A program made the translations under genes and the position numbers. The notes beneath the pieces were generated by a model that made no database searches, was not told the origin of the DNA, and was given only the letters and a program-made list of their open reading frames with translations. This document shows positions 27,101-42,100 of a DNA stretch of 64,000 bases, piece after piece. Source of the stretch: Temnopleurus reevesii (lineage: Eukaryota > Echinodermata > Echinoidea > Temnopleuroida > Temnopleuridae). The stretch is taken from assembly GCA_036244855.1 (NCBI GenBank), contig BQKZ01001017.1, forward strand, positions 12,666 through 76,665. The letters are read 5' to 3'. The stretch's first letter is position 1, and the number at the start of each line of letters is the position of its first letter.

Positions 27101-30100
27101 TTGACAACGACTCTCGCTGCATACGCTATACAGTATATCGCATACACACGGGGCAGACTATGCACCATGGCACGCAAGTTCCTGGCACACACACACTCCC
27201 AAATCGGAGGTGTAGTGGCACGGAGAAATCAAGAAGACTCGTGAAAGTTCGTTTAGACTCGTTTTGTTTCGAGCGAAATTCGGGGGTTTTAGTTTCATCA
27301 TGNCTATAGTCCTCCACATCCCTCTATCGTCCATTGATCTAAATAGATTGATCTTGAAAATATACAAAAATTAAATCCATCATTTATTCAAGATCTATAC
27401 TTGTAACCCCATTCTTGCAAGACAATTCATCTCCCAAAACTAAAGTCTAGAACTAATTTTTGTTTGGTCACATGATCCCAGGATCGCATCTCAGCAGAGC
27501 CTGGTGGTGTGGCCTGATGTGAACTCTGGCTGAACTTTTGGAGAAAAGGTGGGGTTTCCATTTACAATGAAGGCAGTCTGGAGAAGGAGGAAGGGTTTTT
27601 ATTGCCTCAATTTGCTGGTGGTCTGCATCCAACCATAGAGGTCTAACATGTATAATCCAACACATTGGACATGAATATAGGCACACAGTCCATGTACTTA
27701 CTGTATAAGCTAATAGTTTGGCGTACAGATATTTTCGCGATTTCTGACCAGTCTGCACATTGGCGTGTTGCTATTTTCACATTTTTGAAAGTGTTTGTAC
27801 ACAAATGAATGTGCATCATATGGAGTAAAAATTTGCGAGAGGCCATAACCGCAAAATTAGCGAAAATAAAACCACCACGAAAATTTCAGCTTATACAGTA
27901 TGTACATTTACCATAAGAAGATGAGAGCTATGTCCTGCCTTTGGTCTTACGAAATTAATGTTGAGGTTAAAGAATCAAAGTTCAAATATCATAGTAATGT
28001 ACTCTATACAAACAAAAGTTAATTTGGACCTGTGCATTAATTGTTTTCATTGTTATTTAACATACAGGCCAGAAAAAATGAAGATTGAAAGGTCAAATTA
28101 TGCCTATAAAAATGGATATGACTTGACACAGAATATTGCAAAACTACATAAAAACTGCACAAAAGACATTCCAAATCAGTAATGATTCAGCAAAAAATTG
28201 TAGAATGCTGCTTTTATCAATAGGCATACATACAGTTTGCAAATATCACAAATATATTGTGACTTACTTCAATTTGACTTGTGGTATTTAATAACACCAT
28301 TTACGGCCAGAATAAAAATCTCCTTATTTACCTTTAATATCTCTCGTTCTAAATGATATTCTTTATCTTATTTGCAAACGCAGAAATTCATGTCACATAC
28401 ACGCTTTCACACAAGGGATAAAGATGACCCACTTCCTTTACAATAATATCTAACAAAATTGTGCTTTTGTAAATGTAAGGATAAATATATTTTTCTTCTC
28501 CTAAAACAAATAAAAGAATACCCACAAAATAAGTGTGTAATACAAGCAAAATAACAACTTCTGTTTGTATTCATTTTTTTCCACTAGACATCACCCATTA
28601 TTTTCTTTCCTTTCGTCACATCCTACGTCAGCGAGTTATATTTACTTGAGGACACTACTATAAACTCAAGTGCGTGTTCATCCTCATATGACATCAGTGT
28701 TTACAATAAAGAAAAGAAATCATATAGCCCCACAGCAGGGGCTGGGTATTTTCATATCGTCTGGAATAATATGCGTGTGCACTGAGGCTTGCGAGTTTCA
28801 TTTAGGGCGTATCACCGAGTTTCAGTTATGATAATGAAATCTAAAATGTTTTCAACTTGAAATAAACTGTTCTTACACTGTTTATCATGCAAGAAGAGAG
28901 TTATATTTGGCATGCAAACCAAACTTGAAACAGATTATGCAGATTAGCTTTCACTTCGAATCATCCATAAATTTCAATCTGCTGTTCTTGCCTTAGGAAA
29001 ACCTGTAAGGTAAAAACCTATTCCATGCAGATCTTTTTTATGACGCCTACTAGAAGAGTTGTGTCTGGAGGGGAAGACTACTGATAATCTTGCAATAAAA
29101 GAGTCTTCCACTTCAGACACAACTAGGTTAGGCCAAGTTTTATTAACAACAACAAAAACCCAAAGTTGATTTTTATGTCTCTCTGTTACCATGCAGCCAA
29201 CTTTCAATAAGTTTAACCAAGTAGTCATTTGCCCCCCCCCCCCCCCCCTCTATGTTACAATCTAAGATAGTCTGTAAGCAAAATCACTGCCTGTGTTCCT
29301 CAATCATGGATGAAGGGAAAAAAATCCACAAAGCAACCCCCCTCCCACCAACTATAATTTCTTGGCCTGACCCTATTGGGCTTCTTCAAATAGTATTTAC
29401 GACAACACATTTAGCTACCTGGACTGAGTCCGTGCTCTCAGAAGAGTTTGATAACACTAAACCAGCAGGAAAACAACATGTTTGTCTTGTGGTGTTCATC
29501 CTAGGTCATTATACAAGTAATCTCTTCCCAATAATTTCTAGATCTAAGAGGGCTGTGATCAATTAAATTTGCCAGTTGCCAATTTGCAGCCCCAATTAGT
29601 CCGTGAATCATCCCATGCCTTCATGTAATCTCTTATCCCAGAACTCGTGTCTGACCCGAGACAATTAGGGGTCTTCAACACTGCTGATAAATCTTTTCTT
29701 TATTCAAAGCTCAACCAAACAAGTCCCTATCCCATCTCCAATTGAATATTGATCAGTGGGCGATCCCTATATCATCTTGTGGCTGGTCGACTTTGCATAT
29801 GACAAACAGGAAAATGGCGACAAAAGGGAACAGCCTCAGAGACTTCTAACCTTTCAACTTTCATGGTTGATTTAGAACTGCAATATCAAACATTTGCTCA
29901 GTCCGTAAAGCAAATAGACCCAAGATTGCTACTCTGTATCATATTCAATGATCTGGGTAATTTTCTGACTGATGTTTTTTACTGATGTTTTTACATCCTG
30001 TCTGATTCTGATAAGATGGTCGAAATAAGTGTGCTTTTGTTTGTCATTATAAGTTGTATTTTACAGGATGTAAATCAATGCAACCTTTGCCATTACAAGC

Positions 30101-33100
30101 ACACTGTTTTCTCTGTATAGAGGAAGAGTTTGATATTTTGACAGGATTCAGGATATGACAATGTTAACCTACATCCCTTGTGTGTCAAGTTAACATGTCA
30201 TAGGTAGGGAAAATTGAGTACTTGATTTCAATTTATTCAGTCCAATCAAAAGCACAGTAATTATATTGTGGAATAAATTTTGGTTATAATATGTTAACAA
30301 GGAAAAGGAAAAAAAACATAAAACCTATCAGGATCTATAGAAAATGAAAATCATCACAAGCATGAAGTCCATGTACACATTCTAAAAATCATCTACTGAG
30401 TTCCCATAAAGTGTGTTTCATTTGAAAAAAGAGATTACTTGATAGAGCTTCTTCAAGCAGCAATACAACAACATAATTCTATTTGAGAATGCACCTATTC
30501 AGAATGATAATGACGTACATGTATTTGTAGGCCTTCATCCATATGCTTTAGGCTTGGTGCAAGCCTTCTAAGAATGTGATTTTTATTGATGGACCTAATT
30601 GTCATACAATAGGAACTGTACAGTTTCTTGGAAACATTTACATGCAAGATGATATGTAGGATCTACACATATGTCTGGAGGTTGCAATCAGACTGTCGTA
30701 CATAAGGTCACAGGCCGCTGAGAGAGCACAGGCAAAATGATTGGGGCCTTGTTTTTCACCTCTTAGCATCCCTACCACACAATGCTCCACCAGCAAATAA
30801 TGAATTCAAGGAACCCGACTGCCCGAGAAGCCGAGTAGAGAACGACCGAGACGAGAGGGGGATGAAAGAGGTGGATAGAGCGCTGGAGAACCAGTTTTTA
30901 ATTTAGCAAATGAAGGAAACCAGCGTGAGTCATTCAACTATGGTGATTCTTAACATGTACATAAAGTCAACAACAGGATACTTGTGCCATGAAATTTGCG
31001 ATTTCGGGGCGTTCAGTCGACGATCTGGTTCGCAAAGTTTGCTTACTGCCAGGGACGTGAACTTCGCATTCTGGGTCAAAATCTTAACGCACTGTGTTTT
31101 GGGATACACTTTGCATCCAAAGGTTGTGTTTCATATAGCTGTTTGTAGTCGTAGATCTAAGAAGGACTTTACAAACAACTAGTGTCCTTTCTCAGGCGCG
31201 ATTCAGAGATAGGCGTCATCAACGAGTACAGGAAAGGGTCTAAAATTGAGTCGTCCGTAGACAAACGAACAGCTTAAGGAACACAACCCAGGTCATGAAA
31301 TATTTGTTGTTGTTGTTGTTGTGAGGTTTTGGACCCAGAGCATGAAGTTGAAGACTAAGGGCACAAAGTATGCTTACTGCCTAGGATGTGAAATTCGCAT
31401 TCAGGGTCACAACTTTCACATCCTAATCGGGGAGGGCGTTGAGGAGGATGCAAATTTTGCATCCCAGCTCACAAACTTAACATCCAAAATCGCACAATTC
31501 ATGACTTGGTCAAAAACTTAACAGCGCGCTTGACCTGTTGTTGACAGTACTCCAGTGTCACCATAGCACAATACACCCAACAGAGCAGTAAGGCAAGGCA
31601 CGGCTGATCAGAGCACGGAGCGCAATCAGTGCGTTAACATACAGGATTTTAGAAGGATGCAAACAGCATGGCGGGAGATACTGGAGGCTTGTGTCGTGAT
31701 GCATTCCTGGATACAGACATGCTCCTGATGATAGAGACTGTCATGGCTATACAAAGGAGTATCCACTCTCACAATGGAATATCCATTTTCACAATATCAA
31801 GTGTAACCCCATTCACACTTCATGTGTTTAGCCGGTGCTTCCCAGTCTGATACGGCACACTGACCGTTATCCTTATTTTGTTTTGAATTGTATTCTACTA
31901 TATTTCCAATCAAGATCAAGTAAAAAGACATTAAACATAGTACAGTCAAACATACTTTAGTACAGAAAGACGACCTGTCCATAAAGACCACCTTTCTTCA
32001 CTCCCTAGAATGAAATTCACATGTAAATGGACCTATCTATAGAGACCACCTGCCACTAAAGACCCCTTTTTCTGACTCTCTTGGGTGATCTTTGTTGAAC
32101 AGGTTTGACTGTATAATTAATAAAATCATACGTGTGTAGAGATTGCACAAGAATGACTGGCTGGATCGCCCCATTTTATCTGATACTAGCCAACAAAAAT
32201 GGCCGGTGTTCAACCTGCTGTTCATTACACAAGCATGAATGGGCTATGTTATCTTCCATCTCAAGACAGAATTTCTTTGACTCATCATGTATGTACATGT
32301 ACATGTACATGTATATAAGGCAGCACATTCGAAGCGTCTCATGTAGTGTCTCATGAAGCATCTCATGAAGCACTTCATGAGGCATGATTAATTTTCTATA
32401 AAACAAAGGACAAAATGAAAAGGGGATTTCCAACAATTGTCCTTTCTTGTACACTACTGTACATCACTATTGTACTGTGGAAATCCATCAAACAGAGATC
32501 CCTCGCACAATCAAATCGTCTTTCGGTATAATAAAACCGTGCATCAAGTCTCAAAGTAACATAGCTGGGACCAGGAAAATTTTGCTCAATCATGTACCAA
32601 ATGCTCACTGCCATCAACAAAATTTTAAATAAACAAACACCAAAATGTTCTTAAAAACTGAAGAGAAAAGTAAGAAATTATGGATGCTAGTGTTGTGTAC
32701 AAGCTGAAATTTTCATGGTGGTTTTATCTTCGCGAAATTTGCGGTCTTGGCCTCATGAAAATTTCCACTTTGTATGACACACATTATGTGTACACTGTCA
32801 AAGAGGTGAAAATAACAAGCAAATGTGTCAAACTGGTCTGAAATCCCGAAAATATTGGCTAATACAATTATAGACAGTACATGTGTGGTATCGACCAACT
32901 AATTGCTATGGTTTAAAGTTTTTTTGTCAACATTTTTTCGGAAAAATATGTGTGGAATGAATCAAATACTTTTCATTGTAACAATTGCTTTGTCCCTCTT
33001 GGAAAAGAACTAAATTTACAGACCGGCCCGGACATGTGTAGCTCAGTGGTAAAGCGTCTGCCTCATGAACTTCCGGAAGGTCATGGGTTCGATCCCCGGC

Positions 33101-36100
33101 GGCCGGGTCATACAAGTTATAAAATTGGGACCATCTGCCTTCTTGCCAGGTGCTCCGCATTAAAGGGGAACCAACCCCTGGGATTATCGTGCTGTCATTC
33201 AATGAAGAAAAATCAGATGAACAAACTATGAAAATTTGAGCAAAATCGGACAACCCGTTCAAAAGTTATGAATTTTCAAAGTCACTGAGATATGACGATC
33301 CCTATCGCTCATGGGGATCCGTGCGATCGGCAAATTCGACGTAATTTGTGACGTCATGTCGGACAACTCCTCATTCACTCTGTATACAAAATTTCACATT
33401 TTCGCCTTTTTTCAGAAAAGTCAACAAAATGCCAATTTTTGGTTGGGGTATAGCATTTCTGTATTGATTCTGCATGTATCTTGAGAAGAATGATGTTGTA
33501 GCTTTACTCTAAATTCTATATCAATCCATTTTTAAAAATTCTATGTACAAAGTGAATGAGGAGTTGTCCGACATGACGTCACATATTCAGTCGGTGTTGC
33601 CGAGCGCACGAACTCCCATGAGCGGCAGTGATCGTCAAATCTCTGTGACTTTAAAAATTCATAACTTTTAAACGAGTTGTTCGATTTTGCTCAAATTTTC
33701 CCAGTTTGTTTATCTGATTTTTCTTTATTCGATGAGAGCACGATAACTCCAGGGGTTGGTTCTCCTTTAAGAATAGAAGGGTAACAATAACTTTATATTA
33801 TGCAGGGCCCGCTGGAAGATCAGCTTACAGCTGAAAGTGGCTACCCTGGGTAAATAAGAGATATTATTATATTATGTTTTATCTTGGACGAAGTTCCTGT
33901 ATGAAACAGTGAACTATCAAGGTGCAAAGACATAATGGAGAACAGCACCTGCCTGACCAGACAGGTCATAAATTGCTAATTCAACTCAGGGGAATGGGAG
34001 ACCGTGCCATCAAAGTATCTTCAACTCATCACATTCAGGGCAGAAAAACATTCTGTCCAGCCAAGAAGATCCTACTGTACTAGAGCTACATAACTTGAGG
34101 TTCTCAGCATATCAGCGTAGTAATTAGGGTGGACAATGCGGTCAGCCAGAATGTGTATAAATTTACATGCATAATTTGTTAGAAGTGCTTCGCTCGTCTA
34201 ATTATTGTTTTTTTTTCAAAACCATTGGAAAAGCCTGTGATCACTGGAATAAATACATTTAGTGGATTTTTTTTTCCTTCCATGTTATTTTTTTATCCGG
34301 GGCCAGAAGGTTTTGCTTAGGAACAACTTGACCTCCTTTCCATATTATTCAGAGGTCATCCATTTGCCACAGTGTGTTCATTTGCAATGACATAGGTATG
34401 ACACATACATGCTTCGAGTGAATGACAGCCTTGGGTATTGATTACTGTATGTAGTTGTTGAAGTTCACAAATCTATTTGGAGATAAATTGAACAGTAAGC
34501 CTGACATCATCTATACTGAAACCCTGAGTAACCGAATGCAAATATTTTAGCACACTAATGGGGTGTTGTTCAATGGGGTGTTGTTCAAAATCAACTGCAA
34601 ATCAACTGCAACTTTGCAAATTGTAACGCGCATTTTCATTCGCGCATGGTGCGCGCATTGAGCAAGACGCACATGTAACAACGGTTTTGATTGGTGTATT
34701 CCAATCAACTGCAACTTGCAATCAATTGCAACTTTTGAACAACACCCCCATAGTGAATTCCCTAAATCTCACATCTATAATAGCAGGTCAATATTTTTAT
34801 GTTTTGACAGATGATTGTACACAAGTCTAGGGTAAAATAAATCCAGCGAATGCATTATCAAAAAAATTGATGAAAATAAAACAATATCTCCATCACCAAT
34901 GACTTCTACCATCTCTTGTACTTATCCACCTAATTTCAATAACATCTTTGAAACTATACAGGAAGATTGTAATTCAGTGATACTTTTCAAAACAAGCTTA
35001 ATGCAATTTCCCTTGTCTTCTCCTTATTATCCCATTGGGACATATTGATCAACACAGTATGAAATAAAACAGCGGAACAAGCAGGACGGACACTTTATTT
35101 ACTTCCCATATCTTCCTGTACGTCACAATTCTGCAATTCCAATCGTACCAGATATTTTATAACCAATTCAGGGATGCAATTTTTTAAAGTCCCATTCAGA
35201 GTCAAATGACCTCAATAAATTACATCCTTGGTTATTTCTGGCTAGATTACTCTTGATCCTTTGTAGGCCTATGTGCATATGGGCCTACAAATGTAATTCA
35301 CCCTATAAAATCTATAAATGAGATCTCCTATCTTGGTTTCAACTTCCAGATGTATGAATCTCTAATGGAGTACAATACATGTATACTGTACAAGCCTTTA
35401 TTTTAGCGTACAGATATTTTTCGATCATATCAAAATATAATCAAATAATGTAAATTCTTAATTGGATATCCTATACAAGCATTCATGAGTGACTGGAAAA
35501 AATTGTTCAAGATCCTTTCCAAGCATCCACTATGCCAAGAAAAAGATAAATTAAAGAAGGGACTTTCTTGTGACTAATACAAGTTGAAGCACAAATAAAT
35601 CTAGAAAATAATAGGCCAAACATTATCAAAATCAAAACTACAAATGTTAATTGGTCTTTGCAAAAAAAGGAAAAGAAAACGCAAGTGGCTGATTACCCCA
35701 AAATTGATGTAAGAGTGCCGTAGAGAATCGTGAATGTAAAATATCAGTTGTCCAAGATTCTACCCCACCCCAATTCAACCTCCTAAAAAACTGCTAATTT
35801 TATGCCCAAGCAAACAAACAAAAAACAATTTTGGGTACATGTACTCTTACACAATGTCGGGGTGCTACAAGAATTTTTGACACCAGTTTTTCTGTCAGGC
35901 AACACATTCATAAAATGACTTGCCCGAACAAAAGTTTCTCTAGCCCACATTTGATGGCCGATGCCAATTTGCATGTATAGCAAAAAAACTAGTTTAAATC
36001 TGTTACTTGCCATAGGGCAAGTGACAATTTTATTTATTTGCTTGACAGCTAAATTTTGTTGCCCCGGGCATGCAGGCAAGAGGGTTTGTAGCACCCTGAA

Positions 36101-39100
36101 TGTGTATACATGCAATGGTTCAAGTTTGTGTGTACATACTAAAATATGGACGAGCCTCCATCAATATGCATGTTTACATGTAGGCCTACATGTACAGGGA
36201 ATAATTTTACTGGTATTGCATTACAATTTACTATGCATTTTTGCAGGACTGCTATACAAAAGGTGCTTTGTTCAGCAACTTATTCACATAGAAATGTACG
36301 CTTAAGTGTTGAAAATGATTCTCCAATGACTAAAACTGGTACTCACATGTGAAATTATTCCCTGCAACCTACATGTACATGTACAATTAAGGAATACTAC
36401 TCAGAAGTGTTCAGTAGTGTGTACGTGTACATGTATATTGGAAAGCAAGGTACAGTATTGTTTGGTAGAGGACTAAACACAATAATGAAGCCAAAGGAAA
36501 TAATGGAGTGTGTCTACTCCTCTTCTAAGAACACAAAAGAAAACCAATAAACAATTGTATACAAATCTACAAGCATGACAGTGCTAAATGTAAAGAAATT
36601 ACAATATGCCTGCGATGTGTGAACACGAACAAGGCATGCATGTATTGCATTCATAATAAGTGGAATTCTCAAACCTTGCCCCTTAGTGTTTATACTCCTA
36701 CCTGTTTGTAAATTATTTTCAGTTTGTATTTAGAAATGTAACTTGTCTCAGTAAAATTCTCACAATCTGACAAAACCTAATAATGGGTGTGGCACATCTC
36801 TACTCTACTATAGGCTACTGTGCATGTATTTGGAAATAGACTTTAGGTGTGACACTTGAATGGCTCAGCAGTTGAAAGAAATATGTGTTAACAGGTTCAA
36901 GACCAATACAAACAACAATGCATGACTTTTCATTGTCCCTCGTGTTTATTTATTCCTTGCATGAAGTTTGACAAATACATGTACATGTAGGCCTACATGA
37001 TTCCATATTATGACAACAACCTGTCTAAAAAAATGTGAACAAAGGGATACTTGCTTACAGAAAACACAGTATAAATAAAACAAACTGTGAAGCCAAATCT
37101 GAATAGAGTTTACAGAGGAATGTGAGACCTGTAACAATATAACTTGACCTTGCATGACCTTTGAATGACCTTCTAGGCTTGACTGGATTGGGATAGGAAC
37201 CAAACTTTCTTTCACAGGTGTGTCATATTTAAGAGCATATCATTGACGGATGATGGAATAAATTGATTTTGAAAATATAGTATTTCTACATAGTTTGGCT
37301 TTAGACTTTTTTTTAATAAAATGTTTATCCACGTCCAAGTACTATGGGTTAACAAAAATTCCTTCAGAGTTCTATATAGGTCTAGGAGTCAATTTGACAA
37401 ACATTAATATCATCTAGTTGGTAAAATGTTATCTTTCCTTGTTTATTATTTTTGGCACAACTTTTTCTCTACATGTTGTTCAGAAAAGAAAGGGAAAAAA
37501 AGTTTTAATTGACAGTAATTGATTCACTAAATAATTACATTCCAAGAATAAAAAGTCATTCTCTCTTTTTGGGGCCTCCGCCTGTTGCCACAAAACTTTT
37601 TGCCATAGAAAACTCTGGCAAAGAAAAATTTTGCTTATAGACTTTTACACCGTGAAAATATCTGGCAAGGAATATCATAACGCTACTAATCGCATATCTG
37701 ATGCATGTATGTCCTAATATGCCACAGATCATAGTATACAAGCAGCATACAATGTAGCAATGCTGATAATTTATGTACTCAATAATCCTGAATCGTATCC
37801 ATGGGAGTGATATAGTGTAAATGTATATCAGGGGTTTCTATCTTTCTTGGAGCTTCTTTATCAATACTCTCGACCAAATGTAAATTCCACAATTACAATA
37901 GATGTCACAACATTCAAAAGTGAAGGATAACAGAATGAGAAAAGTGTTGGTAACAATTGACAANACGGATGATGGAATAAATTGATTTTGAAAATATAGT
38001 ATTTCTACATAGTTTGGCTTTAGACTTTTTTTTAATAAAATGTTTATCCACGTCCAAGTACTATGGGTTAACAAAAATTCCTTCAGAGTTCTATATAGGT
38101 CTAGGAGTCAATTTGACAAACAGTAATTTTATCTGAACAGTCATCATTCTTTGTTAATCATTTATGGCCACAAATTGTCTTTAAATGTGTTTTTTTTTTC
38201 TAATTTTATTCTGTTGAACAGAATATGAAGAAAGCAGTTTCTAACTATTGACAGTAACCTAATAGCTTTATCAGTTTATTTCCTGTTTTATTCAAGGGAT
38301 AAAAAGTTATTGTCTCTTTTCTTGGTTTGTTACATAAAACTTTTGCCATAGAAAACTCTGGCAAAATACGAAAACTCTGGCCAAGAGCCATTTTGCCACA
38401 GAATTTCACACAGCAAAAATGTTCAGCAAGGAGCATCATGAGGCTACTAATCGCATATCTGTATATATTGTAGAACTAATATTCTTCATACATAGATCTA
38501 AAATAAATACAAGCAGCATATAATGTAGCAATGCTGCAAATTTACGTACTCAATAATCCCAAATCGTATCCATGGGAGTGATATAGTGTACATGTATATC
38601 AGGGGTTTCTATCTTTCTTGGAGCTTCTTTATCAATACTCTCGACCAAATGTAAATTCCAATTACAAAAGATGTCACAACATTCAAAAGTGAAGGATAAC
38701 AGAATGAGAAAAGTGTTGGTAACAATTGACAAATTTTCTCTGAAGACCACAGATGTGCCTTTGCACCCTCTGAAAGGCTTATTAGCATTCGGTATTTTCA
38801 TTGAACATTTTGAGAGCCTTCATTTTGTAATCTGCTCAAGGGTAAACAGTATAAAAGCCCTAATGTAGTCTTGTATTCAGTAACCTTGTTCTATATATGC
38901 CCGCAAAATATAGAGCGTTTTAACACCTTGTTGCAACCATGGAAAATGGGTCCTTGATAACACAGACTGACAGAGCATATATATAGGCCTATATGTCAAG
39001 TATGTTATCTACAGCAAAATGCATGATAGATAAATGAGTGAAGAAGGAAAAAGGTAAGCGGTTAGAATCTCTAGAAAAAAGCTATCCATTTGTATTACAT

Positions 39101-42100
39101 TGATTAATGGATAAAAGCAACTTTAAAAAAAAATATACTTAGAAAATATGCAATAATGTTTTTCATCTGATTATTTCATGAAAAAGAGATTGTCACCCTT
39201 TTATGGTCTGCGTTTGAAGACTACGCTGCATCAATACTGGTCAGATTTGATGCATTTTGCCCCTTTGCCAAGAGTTAGTCATCGTTGCTCACAAAAAAAG
39301 CTTGCGACTGGCAAAGAAAATTTATACAGAGCATGCCAGAACAGCGCACCTCTATTATATTTCAGAACCAAATTCCTGCATAAACGCATTCAGGTTTAGG
39401 ATTAAAACCAGAATAGCTTTGGGGATCAATCCAAACATATTACACTTGGTAGCATTTTGAGCTAGAAACTTTTAAGTTCTATCGCAAAAAAACCCTCCTC
39501 TGTGCTCAGTATTGCACATTTTTTTCTTTGTATACCTACTGCACGAAGAACTCTTTGTGCCTCAACTCAATAGTTGCTATGGAAAAGAATGTGCTACAGG
39601 CAGAAATACGAGAAGTTGGTTCATTTATATTAAGATTGTTCCTTCTTCTGCGATGGTGGTATGGCGTGTTGCAGCCAAGCATACTGAAATAACCACAAAC
39701 CAACAGATACTGTAAATGTAGCACTTCATTTCATAATGCTCTCATGAAGTTCGTGATGAAAAAGGGTAAAACAAAATTCAGCCATGTACATGTAGAAGTC
39801 TATGTACAGCATTCCCTATTTCAGGCAGGATGCATAATGTATATATACACTACTCAAAGTAAGTTAAGGATCATAAATGCATATGAAATTGTAAATGTAA
39901 TCATGTATTTATACATCTGGAAAAAAATGCAATTGTTTCAAATGTCATCCAGCAGGCTGTAATCGCTTTCACGCAAGAGTAGCTTCACTCATGAGTAACT
40001 TCATTCATTGAATAAAATCTCTCGCTCCAACACCCATCCTGAAAAGTATTTAACCATTCTGAAGTGATACAATAAATCCCAAACTAATTTTCTTGTGAAC
40101 TATTTGTAGACAGGGCAGAAAAAACTAATAAATGAATCACTTAACCTTTAGAATCTAATCTACTTTTTTTTTCATGTAGAGACAAAAAAAAATAATTTTG
40201 AACTTACCTCCTCCTTGCATCATTTTGTAGAATTTGCTCTCTATGTGGAGCTGCGGATGCTTTGTTTTTAAACATTCTAATTTGATGGCGACCTCCTCCC
40301 CGTTTGTAATATTTGTACCTGTAATGATAAAGGAAGATGGAAACAACCTCATTAATAATGACATAAATTAAATAATATTCATGGTGTAAATCAGCCCCCA
40401 TAATTTCTAAATGTGCACATCACTACAGGTGTATGATGGTTTGAATCAAAGACGATCAGAGTTGTTCTTTTAGTACAGCACAAAATAAAATTTGAGCCTT
40501 ATTGTATGAGTAGTACTGGAAATATGTAGTTAATGTTATGTTGAAACTATGAGAACAGCATAAATGAAATACATGTACATGTACAATAAAAAGCTTATTG
40601 TTGATAAAAAATGTTGCTATCGTTGGAAAATATTCATTATGAATAAATATGTATTGTGCAGTATATCCTGGACTTAGTCAAAAGTTCTGTCATAAAAGAA
40701 GTTCACTTCTATTCAAAATGGATTCATGCATCAATGGAGACAAGCACATAATACTAGTATTAATGACCCATGCAACCAATAATGTTCAAAATAACTTCTT
40801 AACAATTAATCAAAAGTATATGAAAGCAAGATTCCTCCTCAAACATGTGTGTACATGTTTTTGTATATTTGGAATGGAGTGGCCTGTCATATTTTATTTT
40901 TCAGGTTTTTGTTGAACAGAATTCATGTTTTTGCTTACCATCCATGTGCTACAAAAAATGTTCAATGATAAATTTGGATACAGGGTGGATTTCTATCATG
41001 TTACATGTACATGTATAAGGGGTCTATGTTTGTATGTGTATGATATAAGGGTAATTTTATACACTGTACATTCTCTAATGAATGTGGTCAAAAGAAAGAT
41101 TAGACAAATGTTGTAAGTGGAAATGAATTGCAAAACCATTTTCTATGGTTCACGCAATACAAAGCAGGCTACGAAATCCGAGGAATCTAAACGTAGAATG
41201 ATATCTGGTAAATACACGCCTTTAACAAGAGAGGAGAACAACTCCCATTGACCGACCACATCGGTCCATCTTTGATGACTGATTTTGTACGGTAGATCGA
41301 CAGCCCCATCCCTGCTCCAGCCGGAAAAGTAATCACTTTTTTTTTTCACTTACCCCACTACCAAGATAAAAAAAATTAAGACCAGCCTTGGCTGGCATCG
41401 CTCCCAAGCTTGAGTGCAATTTGAGGTTGATACAGTACATGTACAACAGTGACAGCGTCGTGTAGCTATTGCAACACAAACTGCTGTTGGTGTACTGTAA
41501 GATTGAGCTAGCACACTGTCCATGCTATCAGAACAGCTGTTAGACTGTCTTGACCACCATCTTATCCTATTGCCATTGAAAATTTATTATTGTTTTTTTT
41601 TATGTCCATGTATGTATAGCAAGCGCAAATGAGGTTTGAGCATGTATTCAAATTGTCCACTATATAATATTTTTAATATTATCATGGCTTGCAATGTCAA
41701 CAGAAATTTTAAAAACTAGTACAAAACAAATATTTTTTTGTTTGATGTCCACGTACATGTATGTTGTACATGGAGCAAGCGCAAATCAGGTTTATGCATG
41801 TATCATATAAATAGTATTCAGTATAATTGTGGCATACCATGTAAAATTAAACAGAAAGAAATCAGAAAGAGGCATAAAAGGAATTGGAGAATTTAACATC
41901 TCCTTGTTGTTGTAAGAGGTCTGATCTATAACTTGAAATAAATTTTCAAAAATGATTGTTTCATTACCAGAACTTAATTAAATTGTAAGAACAAAAAATA
42001 GAGCTGGGAACAGCCAAGGCTCGTTCAAGCCAGAACAAGAAAGTCACCATAATATACATGTATTTTACATACTTGAACACCATTCACTGCCTTTTTCTGC

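Larger units (their letters stand above)
24892..40207 (-). other. CK1 intron 2
   Basis: 15.3 kb with no exon recognised. Holds two paired direct repeats abutting single Ns (25414-27019/27304-28950; 37246-37963/37965-38732), TACTGTATAAGC-family elements, a C18 tract (29232-29249), a GTT repeat (31303-31321), a CAGTC-type MITE (31941-32113), the split SINE (33030-33875), a nested foldback (34560-34749) and further short inverted elements (35855-36105, 36185-36385). Confidence 0.8.

Noticed and set aside
33033..33115. Possible functional tRNA gene
   Set aside because: Boxes A and B are present, but the body continues into a shared SINE sequence and tail, identical in layout to the copy at 1380-1632.
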